From Ziziphus jujuba (lineage: Eukaryota > Streptophyta > Magnoliopsida > Rosales > Rhamnaceae): a DNA stretch of 64,000 nucleotides. Where the stretch lies: positions 6,166,501-6,230,500 of the forward strand of contig NC_083387.1 of assembly GCF_031755915.1 (NCBI RefSeq). The letters are read 5' to 3'. Under the pieces are notes generated by a model. The model ran no database searches, was not told the DNA's origin, and was given only the letters and a program-made list of their open reading frames with translations. Every line of letters starts with the position of its first letter. Within the stretch, counting starts at the first letter, position 1. Below, piece after piece: positions 13,501 through 28,824 of the stretch. Both the position numbers and the translations under genes were made by a program.

Positions 13501-16500
13501 ATATCCCCTACTGCAACAGAAGTGGAAAGCGTCATTCCCGAGTCTGAGTCGGAGGTAAAATTCATTGAATTTATTGGTGTCTAGTTTTAATATCATATAT
13601 TTATTTATTTATATATTTATATATTTATTTTTCCTAGTTCTAATTGCTTCTTTTATATACAGGATGGTAAAGCATATGATGAGGACAATGGACCATTTAC
13701 TGATGCAATGATAGCTGAGATGGAAGCCAGCATCTATGGCTTGCAGGTTTCTCACTGATGTCTTAATTTTTTCCAATTGCAGTTTTTTTTATTGTATATT
13801 CTATTACCATGTGGGAAAAGTTATTTGTTTTTCTGGGTGGACCCTCTGCTAGCTTATTGATGGCATAGGCTATCCACTATTTGTCTTTGGAAGAACTTTT
13901 ATATTGTTTACAAAAACTGATAGTACTTCCTGAATACTGATTTGCTTGTGAAAACTTAGTAATCGACTTCTTTAATTAAAGAGCTGACTCTACATCTGAT
14001 TATGATCTTCCTGCTGTTTTCACTTTGTGATGCATAAGTATGATTTAGATTGTCAACTTTTCTCATGTCTCCTCATGGAATTGTTTCATTGCCTGAAAAA
14101 GAAAAGATGTTTGTTACCCCTTTAGTCTATAATCACTTAAACCATGTAACTTCTGACTCATGCTTTATCTTGAGTAGAAATATAGAGCTCAATAGTTAAT
14201 TGTTATTGATTTATGTATAGAGCTGTCCGCAATCATGATTACAAGGTAATTCTGTTTGCCTACTAAAGACAAAGTCGTAATGTATTCTTAGATAATTAGG
14301 TAGCAATATGGGGATTCATTTGGGATTTTTATTGCATGGCTTTAATGTTGGACATTCATAGCTTTCTGTTTAATGGTTCAGCTATAGAGCTGTAGTTGAA
14401 AAGGTATTGTTATTCTAATTTAAAAGGGAAGCAGGAATCAGAGGATGTAATGTTAATCAGTGGCATAGCCATGTTTTATGTGGATAATAAGGGCCATGCT
14501 TCTAGTCTCTTTGATTTCTTGTTGCCAGCTACTGCACATCTTTATTAACCTTACTGAGGGTTTTCCCACAAAAGAAAAAAAGAAAAAAAGAAAAAAGGAA
14601 AAAAGATCTTCAACTGCTGATTCCGAGCGTAATGCTTTACTCTTGACGTACAAAATTTGTCTTCTTGCTTCTGATGTTGTCTTTGATTGATTAGGTGTTG
14701 TTCAGTTTTGATAAAATCACACCTAATGTGACTTATTTTTAAAAGACAGCTTCCTGGTATATTTCTAGAGGTGTTTGTAATTTTATCTATATGCAACTGA
14801 ATCTTTTTATTCTGATGTCCAGATTATAAGGAATGCTGACCTTGAAGAACTTCAGGAGTTAGGATCTGGTACATATGGAACTGTTTATCATGGAAAATGG
14901 CGAGGAACAGATGTTGCCATAAAGAGAATTAAAAAGAGCTGCTTTGCAGGGAGATCATCTGAGCAAGAACGGTTGGTGGGTCTTCTGAACAATTTTATTT
15001 TTCATGCACCTTTTTGGTTTCTTTGCTTTGCATTTTTATTGTTTATTTTGTGGGTTTCAAAATGTGGATGATTTCTTAGGAGGACTAAACATTTGATGCC
15101 ATTTGTAAGTTATTGAAATTTTGAGTAACTTCATAGAGTAATTAGGTATATATTCAACCATACATCTACCAGAAGAAAAGATACTGGTTTCATCGGGAAT
15201 GTAAGCAGTGTAGTTTATAGTCTGTGTTCTTTATGTACATTAATGCACGGATGTTTGGTGTGAAAATTTGAAATGTTATTCTTTTAGCTGTTATTTGTTC
15301 TTCATGTGAAGTGAAACTATTCTCTTTGGTTGTATCAGACGAAAGACTTCTGGAGAGAAGCACAGATCCTCTCAAATCTTCATCACCCAAATGTGGTTGC
15401 ATTTTATGGGGTAGTACCTGATGGAACTGGAGGAACGTTGGCAACAGTAACTGAATATATGGTGAACGGATCACTTAGGCATGTCCTACTTAAGAAGGAT
15501 AGGTAATTTAACCCTCATTTCCTTTCTTCAGTTATAGGTTTCCTACTGTTATTTATACTTTCTTTGCACATGAGGCAGATCGCTTGACCGTCGAAAAAAG
15601 CTTATTATTGCCATGGATGCGGCCTTTGGCATGGAATACTTGCATTCAAAGAATATTGTCCATTTTGATTTGAAATGTGATAACTTATTAGTCAATTTGA
15701 GGGATCCACAAAGGCCTATATGCAAGGTAAATAATTTGAAAATCCAGTTATCACTTGTCAAGAAATATATCCAAATACACTTCAAATTAATTTTCTTTCT
15801 AAGGCTCTTTAGTTCATGCTGAAGGCTTTGAAATTGAAGAAACTGAAAATTCTACCAAAAGATAGACTATTTCCAATCTATGTGCTTCCATGGTGAGCTA
15901 AATGAGAAAAAAAAAAAAAAGGAAACTGGCTGAAATTGTTTACATTTTCTGGTCATAGAATAGCTAGGAGCGGCATTTGATACTAATTTTGTGCGATTTG
16001 TCTGAGGAAGTTCCTATCCTCGACATAAATTCTCCAGTTTACTGCTTGGATTTTCGTAGGTTGGAGATTTCGGATTATCAAGAATTAAACGAAACACTCT
16101 AGTATCAGGTGGCGTGAGAGGAACACTTCCATGGATGGCACCAGAACTGTTGAATGGTAGTAGCAACCGGGTTTCTGAGAAGGTTGGTAGGATTTTGTAT
16201 ATGTCATAAAGGTAAGAGAAAGAATGGGATTGTTCAGCACCGCAATAAAAAGTGTGGTTTTGATTTTGATAGGTTGATGTTTTCTCATTTGGGATTTCAA
16301 TGTGGGAAATCTTGACTGGGGAGGAACCCTATGCGAATATGCATTGTGGTGCCATCATTGGTAAGCTTAAACCATCTTCCTCTTCATTCATAATTGCTGA
16401 TTCTGAAATGGTTACAAAGTTATGTTTGTTCACAAGGAAATAAATAGATATATAAATGTATGTGTGTTTGAATTTATAGTTTCCATGATATATATCTCAA

Positions 16501-17714
16501 AAACAGTTTATGAGTGTATAATGCACCTGAGCCAAATTTCTGTATTAGCTGTAGAAGGGTAATATATTCCTCAAGATACGAAAAACTTGATCCATCTAAG
16601 TTTCAAGTACAGGAATGTCATTGCTAAAATTACAATAATTATTGTTTGCAAGTGGCAGTTCTTATACATTTAAACTATTTAATTCATGCTACTGTAGTGT
16701 TCTTATAAGCTCATTCAAAATATTTAAAAAGTAGAATGTATGCACCTCCATGATAATTTTAACTTCTAATATGTTACTCAAAAATATAGGTGAGCATTTA
16801 TTATTGTGTGATACTGTATGATTGCATCAGTAAAATTATGAGACATATGGCTATATGTGTACATTCAAAGGACTGCAGAACTTGTTCTAGAAACATCGGT
16901 GCTTGGTTTCGTTTGTTTATAGTGTATTGAAGCATAGCTATATTTGTTATTATCAGTAAATATCTACTTTTTTTGTTTATTATTATTATCAAATTTATGC
17001 CATAAACGTATAAGAAGATTGAACGTCATCTTTGGCTATTTGGAATCAGAAAATTTAGGAAATCAAATTGGGCAATTCATGATTTCTCAATCATTAATAG
17101 CAGAGTCATAACTTTTGAACACCAGTAAAGGTGCTTTACACTTGATAACCTATTTATTTTAGTCAGAATTATAAATTAGTTTCCATAGACTCGGTTACTT
17201 CTATTTATATCACATTTCCATTTTCCCTATTTGCATTGAGTAGAAATTTTACCATCAAGATATCCTGATGGAATTTAGTGCGGGCACCAAAGTCACAACA
17301 TGTTGCGGGATAAATTCATCCCTCAACATGTTACGTGATGTTGTTATATGCACCAATTTCATTAGGATATCCTTATGGTAAACAGACTGTCACGTTGAGA
17401 TCATATGTGGTGGCTACTTTTTTTTTTTTTTTTTTTCTCTTATTATTATTTTTTTTCTTTAACTCAATTTTTATCGACTGATTTCCTAACTTGTGAGTGA
17501 AGGGGGAATTGTGAAAAACACTCTTCGACCTCCTGTCCCGGAACGCTGTGATCCTGAGTGGAGGAAGCTGATGGAACAATGCTGGTCACCTGATCCTGAA
17601 ATCCGACCATCATTTACTGAAATAACTAATAGGCTGCGAACTATGTCTATTGCGCTTCAGGCAAAAGGACCTAGTAATCAGACAAGACAGATGAAGCCTA
17701 ACATGTCCTCGTAA
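10582..17714 (+). CDS. PB1-domain Raf-like (MAPKKK) protein kinase
   Basis: Coding exons are 10582-13554, 13663-13746, 14823-14975, 15339-15502, 15579-15726, 16060-16182, 16273-16360 and 17503-17714, giving 1314 residues in frame. The start follows an in-frame TAG at 10564-10566; ATG 10618 ([12 protein letters not shown]) is the alternative. A PB1 domain covers about residues 223-322 ([19 protein letters not shown], later [19 protein letters not shown]). A long low-complexity middle, all in exon 1, leads to the kinase domain from about 1026. This has the glycine loop [11 protein letters not shown] (1033 on), VAIK Lys (~1053), the alpha-C Glu in FWREAQIL (~1077), HFDLKCDN (Asp ~1155), DFG (~1177) and MAPELL. 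HFD replaces HRD, so the arginine is absent. The architecture is that of plant Raf group B4, soluble kinases known to phosphorylate SnRK2 kinases under osmotic stress; assignment to B4 is by architecture. An N-terminal run repeats HEK(K/R)V three times. Confidence 0.92.
17248..17382. repeat. Foldback (MITE-like) hairpin in last kinase intron
   Basis: Two arms of about 62 bp are imperfect inverse complements. The left arm starts TTTACCATCAAGATATCC and the right arm ends GGATATCCTTATGGTAAA. They are separated by a loop of about 9 bp (TAAATTCAT). The element lies inside the 1.1-kb intron between 16360 and 17503. It looks like a small non-autonomous foldback element. A TA dinucleotide could be the target duplication, but this is not certain. 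Confidence 0.65.
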
Positions 17715-19737
17715 ATTAAAGGAGATAAAAAGCACATATTTTATTTTTCAGGTACCAGATTGTCGAGCATCTTCAGTCGAAGCTCATTGTTTTGAGGATT
17801 GAGAAAAACTTTGCGGTTGATCATCCCTACGGTTTGATGGTCTGTTTTTCCTTCATTACTATGTTGATAAAGATAAGTTCCATTTGTTTATTCTTTGTCA
17901 CAAGAAAACGCGAGATGAGAGTAGTAAGTGATGTGGAGATCATTTGCAAATTTTTCTTCTTAGTGTAGTGTAATGAAATTTTCCTGGAAAAAACGAGTGT
18001 CCATATGTATATATACATAGAAAAGCATGAAAAGCACTATTATCAATTCAATATTGCTTGACACAAAGTCTTTTGATTCCTTTCATGTTCTTTTTCTTTT
18101 TCCATATTGACTTCACGAGGAATTTTTATTTATTTTGTGGGGTGACTCCAGAATGTAAGATAGTCCATGAGAAATTACAAGGTAGTTTCGTATTGTTACC
18201 CTTCCATTAGGTGCTGATATTGTAAATTTCCTGAAAATGAACACAGATTATATAGTGCTTTTTATCCTCTCATTCAGTTCCAACCAACAACCATCTGATA
18301 CAAGCCTAGAGAAGGACGTTTGACTAAAACATGCTTTCTTTTTCCTTATAAGGGAGATGAAGCACGAACTGTTTTGTACTACAGGCTGATTATCTCTTTA
18401 ATTAAACAGTGGCTTTACGACAAGTTTTTGGTTGAAATTTTCTGAATCTTTAACAACCATGCCGTGGGTCCCTTGGATATCTTTCCATATGCATTTATTG
18501 AACATCCAATTGGCTACCCTTCCATGGGACCCACTTATGTGGCAGCCATCGGTCAATGATGAGTTAGTCTCCCACTGTCTTGTGGTACAATGATAAACAC
18601 AACGATTTCCATTCACACCTCTCCGACCAAGAAAATAAAGCAAAAAGATTCACAGTTTTATAACCGATCTCTCTTGGACATAAATTTATGATTAAGTTGA
18701 TAAAAACAATATTCAGTTCTTAGAAATATGTGTGGAAATTGGTCTCACCTACCAAACATTACGATATAGCTGACTAAAACCCCTTTTTTTTTTTTTTTTT
18801 TTCTTTTTTTTGGGTGAAAAGACTAAAATCTGGTTAAGTTGCGATATATATATATATATATATATATTCTCCAGCCCAAACCTGGACAGATTTTTGACGA
18901 GGCATGTGAATACAAAATTGGGGTCTGTACCAATAATATAAAATAAAAGCTCTTGCAGTTAATTTTGTATTTTTTAGAAATTTTCAATTCATATGTCTAA
19001 TAATTAACATATTTTTCATAATGTTTGATAGAATTCAAAAACTTTTATTGACCGATAAAATTTAGTCAATATAGTCTTGTCAAAGAATCGCTGTACATAT
19101 GCATATTATATTTTTTCTTGAAAATTGCCATTAAATAAATTGATGGAGCTGAAGCAACAAAAGTAAACTCATTCAAAGCTTCACCAACTTAAATACAGCT
19201 AAACGTAAAATCATTCAATGTTCCACAAACTTAAGCAACCAGTAGCAAGCAAATTTATTCAAAGTTCTACCAAAAAAATAAAGAATAAAAAATAAAAAAC
19301 ATAAAGTCAACTGTTTGGGAGGGGAAGCAGCAAGAAGTGGAGTGGAAGTATAAAAAGATACAAGGTCTCCACTCGTGAGAAAAATGTGGGAATGCAAAGA
19401 CGAACGCCCAACAACTAAATAAGCTGTCCACATGGAAAAGTTGATGAACCGTGATGGGGTTGAGTTTTTGATTTGTTAATTTATCAAATCTTTGCATTTT
19501 CTATTTAAGTATTGCGGTTGAATCACTTTCTGACTCTGTCTTTTCTTTGCGGGAAATGACGGAGAATAATTCAATGCTTTTCATAATTTGGCTCAGCTTC
19601 TTGCTCCAACTTTAATCCAAAAGCTCTGTAGCAGTCCATCTTTCCATCTTCTTACTTCTTTACAACTTGTACAACAATTTTATATAATTTAATATCATAC
19701 GTACACGTTATATATATATATATATATATTTTATATA

Positions 19738-19777
<40 letters not shown>

Positions 19778-19835
19778 CATCTTCTTCCTCAGAGAAAACG
19801 GAGCCAGAAAGACCATACACCATTTTCACATAGAG
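17715..19835. other. Intergenic region, kinase 3' end to thiolase promoter
   Basis: No gene is seen. The first few hundred bases should hold the kinase 3' UTR. Poly-T runs lie near 18784-18810 and a (TA)n tract at 18844-18867. Two (TA)n tracts at about 19709-19728 and 19742-19775 lie 60-130 bp upstream of the thiolase ATG, in what should be its core promoter or 5' UTR. Confidence 0.65.
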
Positions 19836-22800
19836 ATGGAGAAAGCATTGAATAGACAGAGAGTTCTGCTTCAACACTTGAAACCCATTTCTTCTTCTCA
19901 AACCTATGAATCTGCTACTCTCTCTGTAAGTTTATTTTCATTTATATTTATTTATTTCAGATAAAAAAATGATATTTTTGTATCTGGGTCAAGGTAAATT
20001 AACTTGTGTTTTCTTATTTCTTTTGGTCTGGTAATTCTATCTCTTTCTCTGCTCTTATAGGCTTCGACATGTGCAGCTGGTGACCTTGCTGCATACCATC
20101 GTACAGCTGCTTCTGGAGACGACGTTGTGATTGTCGCGTAAATTCATTGATTCAGAATAATGAATTTTTGATTTACTGGGAAATGTTTTAGAACCTTCTC
20201 TATCTAATTCTTGCTGTTTAATAATGTTATGCAGGGCATGCCGAACCGCCATTTGCAAATCCAAGAGAGGAGGTTTTAAAGATACTCCGCCTGATGATTT
20301 GTTAGCACCTGTTTTAAAGGTAAACTATCACCCAACTGTCCAATAAAAAATTTTTTCCAGATATATTAGTTTGTCTCCCTGAAGACTTCGGAAGGACCAA
20401 CCCACAACCTTCTAGTCCCATGGTCTAGTAGGTTAGTTATGACCACTAGATCACAGATTCAAGGAGACGTAGGCAAAAAACAACCAGAAGAAGACTCAGG
20501 AAGGACCAACTTTTTCTCAATACTTTATTAATATATGTTAAATGAAATGAGTGTGTTTCTTTGAAGGTTTAGAATTAGTATAAGGGTGTATGAATTCTTT
20601 TTGGGTTATGAAAACAATTGCAGTTGTTTTTTGGCTCTGAGAAATCTGATAGTGCCTTTGCGTGTAATTGATTTCTCAATGTAGGCAGTGATAAAGAAAA
20701 CAAATTTGGACCCAAGTGAAGTAGGCGATATAGTTGTTGGTACAGTTTTGGCTCCTGGCTCTCTAAGAGCAATAGAGTGCAGGATGGCTGCAATTTATGC
20801 TGGTTTCCCTGGTAAGTTTTCATGTGTATTCTTCTACTATATGTACTCTTTTCGATTTTTATTTGGATCTGGATCCTAATTAATTTGGTATCCAAACTTC
20901 CACTTTAGATTTCATAATCTAATAGTTTGGTATGTGACTAATCTGGTTAATACAGATACGGTACCCATCAGAACTGTCAACCGGCAATGCTCATCTGGCC
21001 TTCAGGCAGTGGCTGATGTTGCTGCTTATATAAAAGCAGGATTTTATGAAATTGGTAGGTGAAAAGACTGCAATTCTTTGCTATCTAAGTAACATACCTT
21101 AACCTTACTAAACTTAACGTTGTTTTTTATATAGGTATTGGAGCCGGATTGGAGTGCATGTCAATTGACAAAATGGGCACTGTAACCCCAGCTAGCCAAA
21201 AAGTATAAATGAACTCTTTCCTTTCTTGTTTTCGTATTCTCCTAAAACAATATCTTGTGACAGAAGAGTATTTGTTAGCTGATGTTTTTGCATTAACAGA
21301 TAGACATCTTTGAACAAGCCCGCGATTGTCTTCTTCCAATGGGAATGACTTCTGAAAATGTTGCAGAGCGTTATGGTGTGACAAGGCAGGAGCAAGACCA
21401 AGCTGCTGTGAGTCAAATTTATTTGATGTGCACTTACCAATAACCATAGAGTGAGGACATAATTCAGTAATCCTAATGTCATATATATGAATTTTTGTGT
21501 GTCTGTGTGTATGTGTACAGGTTGAATCTCATAGGCGTGCTGCTGCAGCAAGGGCGTCTGGTAAATTCAAGGATGAGATTATCCCTGTCTCTACTAAGGT
21601 AATCGGATTTTTTTTTTCGTGGTGTATACTTGTTGTGGTGTTCTATATCTGATAATTTGCTTGCACAGATTGTGGACCCAAAAACTGGAGAGGTGAAGCC
21701 TATTATCGTTTTGGAGGATGATGGAATCCGGCCAAGCACAAACTTGGCTGATTTGGGAAAACTGAAGCCTGCATTCAAAAAGGGTGGATCTACAACCGCA
21801 GGTGACATTCATAATTAATAGCAGTATCTTTATAAGTCCTTTGTGGTTCATAACTTATGAAAACACTCATTCAATCTCTTTCATTTTGAATTGAACTATA
21901 TTTTTACTCTGTTTATGTCTTTCAGGGAATGCTAGCCAGGTGAGTGATGGTGCTGGTGCAGTCCTTGTCATGAAAAGAAGTCTGGCTTTGCAGAAGGGAC
22001 TTCCTATTCTTGGTGTGCTCAGGTATTAAATGTTATCTTTCTCAGTTATGTTTACCATATAGTTTGAAAAGAAAACTGGGGAAATTCTCAAAGGCTTAGT
22101 TGGAAGTAAACATAAGAATGATAATAACTGCAATAGATAAATATGGAAAGTAGAGCTCTTTTGTTTATGCAGTTTTACCATTTGAGATGAATCAAGCAGA
22201 AACAATTCTGGAGTAATGTGTGAAGTGTTTGAATGGGAATCTTGCATAAATATTTAGATCTTTGCTAAAACATCCTAATTTATCATAAATAATAGGAAGA
22301 ATGAGTTTCAAAACTTTTTTTGCTGATAGTAGTATGAGAGTTGAATCCACAGTTATGAAACCGCAGAAGTTTGCAATATTGCAGCTTTGGAATGAAAATT
22401 TGCGTATATTTTTTTCAGGAGTTTCTGTGCTGTTGGGGTGGATCCTGCTGTCATGGGCATAGGTCCAGCTGTTGCAATTCCTGCTGCAGTAAAGTCTGCT
22501 GGTCTTGAGCTCGACGATATTGATTTATTTGAGATTAATGAGGTACAGAGTCTCTATGCCCCTGCTACTTTATAAGAAAGTAATGCAACTCAAAAAAAAA
22601 AAAAAAAAAAATGAAAAATGAAAAATGAATCATCTAGCTAAGAAATATCAATTTTCTTCTTCAGGCATTTGCATCTCAATATGTATACTGCTGTAAGAAA
22701 CTGGCGCTTGATACTGAGAAAGTCAATGTCAATGGAGGTGCCATGGCTCTTGGCCATCCTTTAGGTGCTACAGGTACATATGTTTATATTTGATTGGCAC

Positions 22801-23289
22801 CTTGGAAGTTCCTATTGAAAGCAACTGTTGGTGGAAAATCAAGCTTGTCATATGCATCATGCTTTATCGTCTGTTTTTGATTCTGGGGTGCCAAAGCTAG
22901 AGAAAACATGTTGCCAATTAAAACTTTAACATATAATTGCCCGATGTTTCTGCTGTGGTTGGTCTCAGGTGCTCGATGTGTTTCGACCCTATTGAATGAG
23001 ATGAAGCGCCGAGGCAAGGATTGTCGATTCGGTGTGATCTCCATGTGCATAGGTCTCTCTTTTCTCTATCCAACATTTAAAAAATTAAATAAAATAAAAT
23101 TTATGAGAATTTAGTTTGAAACTTGGAGCCAATTTGCGTTACCTCTTAATCTTAACAACTTAATATGTGAATTTGGCAGGTTCTGGCATGGGTGCTGCGG
23201 CTGTTTTTGAAAGAGGGGACTATGTTGATGAGCTTTGCAATGCTAAGACCACCAATACCACCAAGCTTTTGTCCAAGGATGCTCTTTAG
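19836..23289 (+). CDS. KAT2: Peroxisomal 3-ketoacyl-CoA thiolase (KAT2/PED1-like), copy 1
   Basis: The enzyme performs the last step of fatty-acid beta-oxidation, cleaving 3-ketoacyl-CoA with CoA to acetyl-CoA and a shortened acyl-CoA. In plants it serves lipid mobilisation and jasmonate synthesis. Fourteen exons: 19836-19925, 20061-20137, 20235-20319, 20685-20811, 20956-21054, 21135-21202, 21300-21407, 21521-21598, 21669-21801, 21926-22022, 22419-22542, 22665-22773, 22969-23052 and 23180-23289. They give 462 residues, the length of Arabidopsis KAT2. The N-terminus carries a PTS2 peroxisomal signal, RQRVLLQHL (R-Q-x5-H-L). The nucleophile is Cys138 in [10 protein letters not shown], the general base His393 in ALGHPLGAT, and the second Cys425 in SMCIGSGMG. 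All motifs are intact. A second copy follows 0.9 kb downstream in the same orientation. Confidence 0.96.
20381..20510 (+). mobile_element. SINE-like tRNA-derived insertion in thiolase intron 3
   Basis: Imperfect 21-bp direct repeats at 20381-20401 and 20490-20510 (GAAGACT..GGAAGGACCAAC) flank an 88-bp segment. This contains TGGTCTAGTAGG, a full match to the RNA polymerase III A-box consensus TRGYNNAGTNGG. About 35 bp later comes a degenerate B-box-like GATTCAAGG. The arrangement suggests an old tRNA-derived short retroelement with its target duplication. It is absent from the equivalent intron of the second thiolase gene. A simple local duplication around unrelated DNA is the alternative. Confidence 0.45.
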
Positions 23290-24154
23290 ACTGATTGATG
23301 TTGCATTTTTTTTTTTTGTATTTTATGCCCTCTTCTTTGTAACAATGCCATATGTTCCTCAAAATAATTATTAATAAGGCTTTGAGGTTGCATCTGGTGT
23401 TTGCAATCTAAAAACAAATTTCATAATTTCCAATAGAAATTATGTTTTAATTATTTATTCAATGCATGCCTGCTAAAAAAAAAAAAAAAAACAAGACAAT
23501 TTTGATGCCAATTTTTGCATGTTCTACCATTATAAAAACAAATCTATAGTTTGAAAACAAAAATTATGATTAATAAACAAATGCCAAAGGTCCACCCAAA
23601 GAAGAATGAAAATGTCCCGGTCATTTGCTCCAACGCCGCGTCGTTTACCGTTGAAAGAAGTTCGAGTTTGTGTATTAAGTAATAACCTAGAAATAGAGCT
23701 AACCCAGCCCATGAACATAAAGCAAGCATTTAATTGGGCTCCTAGCCTCCTACTCCATACCCTTACCTATTTTGGCCGTAAAGATTGGCTGCTGAATCAG
23801 AAAAAACACATAGTAATCGACACATAGTTATAGAATGATAAAATTGGTAAGGAAAATATGGCCGTTCCTATCTAATCTACTGCATTTGTCTTCCGGCGAT
23901 CGAAGATTTCGATGTTAAAAGTGGCTGATTATTGACAATGACGATGATACTATGATTTTACCATGTTGAGAGTTGACTCAATGTCGACATTTGACCGTGG
24001 CTTTTTCCTTTTCTTTGAGAAAATAGATTAAATTTATGGTTTCTACCAGAAAATACATTTGAAACCCAAAAGTGTGAGCTTGCTTGGGCAATAATAAATT
24101 GGGAGCTGAAATAAACATTATGGTTTAGAATAAGATAGACAAGAAGGAACAAGT
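23290..24154. other. Spacer between the tandem thiolase genes
   Basis: This should contain the 3' UTR of copy 1 and the promoter of copy 2. A poly-A run lies near 23476-23491. No other feature or gene is seen. Confidence 0.65.
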
Positions 24155-27509
<3,355 letters not shown>

Positions 27510-28203
27510 TAAGGATCTCGGTCATGCTACGGAAAATGATTGTGAATCTTCTTGAAGGATACAGATTCAAATTGTATCTATATGAGTATTTTAGTAAAAC
27601 TTAGTAAACCATCATAAAGATAAAATAAATAATAAATTTATTTATTTATTTATTTATTTTTAAAAAGTAAGTAAAATAGAAAGAATGTTGTTGAGAACTC
27701 TGCCTCTGATTACTCACATTACCCGTGAACTATAATATGCCAATTTGTTGTGGATTACATTGTTTTAAAAAATATAACAGAAGTGAACCGGGGGGAAAAA
27801 AAAAATGTTTACAGTACTAAATGTTTACAGCAGGTTATATTATATTTGAATTTTGGAAGATACTTCATCCAAAATAGATTTGGAACATCAAACATTAACA
27901 TAAAAGTTCTCATTCATGTATAATTCTTACACAACTTGTCAGTTAGAGCTAATATCCAGGTCAAGTGCATCGTTTAATAGGTACATCCTCTGATTAATGC
28001 CCCAACGGTTTGTTGGGCGCTTAAATTGTTCTATTTCTATGCACTGGCTTTATAAGCTGGAGAATCCCCTTCCAGCTTCACCTTCACCTTGACCAAGGCC
28101 AGGGGCAAAAATCAAAGTTAAACCCAAATTATATTAAATTGCATCATGCATGATAGACCTCAATGAATCACCACCACAAAATTGAAAGTGTTTATGTATA
28201 TAT

Positions 28204-28248
<45 letters not shown>

Positions 28249-28824
28249 AAAAAAATAAAAAAATAAAAATAAAAAAAGAGTGGAAAACCAATTGAAAGAA
28301 TTCACTTGCCCTGCATCCTATAACACAAAATGAGCCGTATTCCCCGAGATGAGTCTTGCAAAGTTATAACACACCACTAAATTCAACGCCTTTTTTTTCC
28401 CCTGGTGATTACACACTCCCCAGTTAAATTAACCCTAAAGTACCATATACTCCGGGTTTATTTTATGTAAGAGACCGCTCCTTAACAATGGCAAGCATAA
28501 ATTCACCTCGTAATTGAGAATTAAAGTCCCCCTTAAAGTCTTCATACCTACACCCAACTCCAAGGATTTATGCAATGCTTGCATATAAATCAAATGGCCA
28601 AAGAAAATCTACCTTAGGCCAAGAATACCTTGGAAGGCCATGGGGCTCCTACGTAGAACTACTTGCTCAAGCAACAAATGCCTGATGCTGACGCCCAAAA
28701 GGCTGTGCAGAAAAGAAGAAAAAGATATTAACAAAAGACTCGGTTGAGCAAATTATCTTAGTGGAAATAATGAAGAATAAAAAGTATGTACTAGCAAGAA
28801 TTTTATCTTAGACGGAATTACCTC
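27510..28824. other. Convergent 3' region, thiolase copy 2 and Dim1-like gene
   Basis: The gene to the left ends here on the plus strand and the one to the right ends here on the minus strand. A (CA)n microsatellite of about 18 units lies at 28207-28244. The stretch belongs to the block duplicated at 60.2-61.4 kb. No gene is seen. Confidence 0.7.
28207..28244. repeat. (CA)n microsatellite
   Basis: About 18 uninterrupted CA units, in the 3' flank of both neighbouring genes. The tract is missing from the duplicated copy of this region near 60.9 kb, so it arose or was lost after the duplication. Confidence 0.95.
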
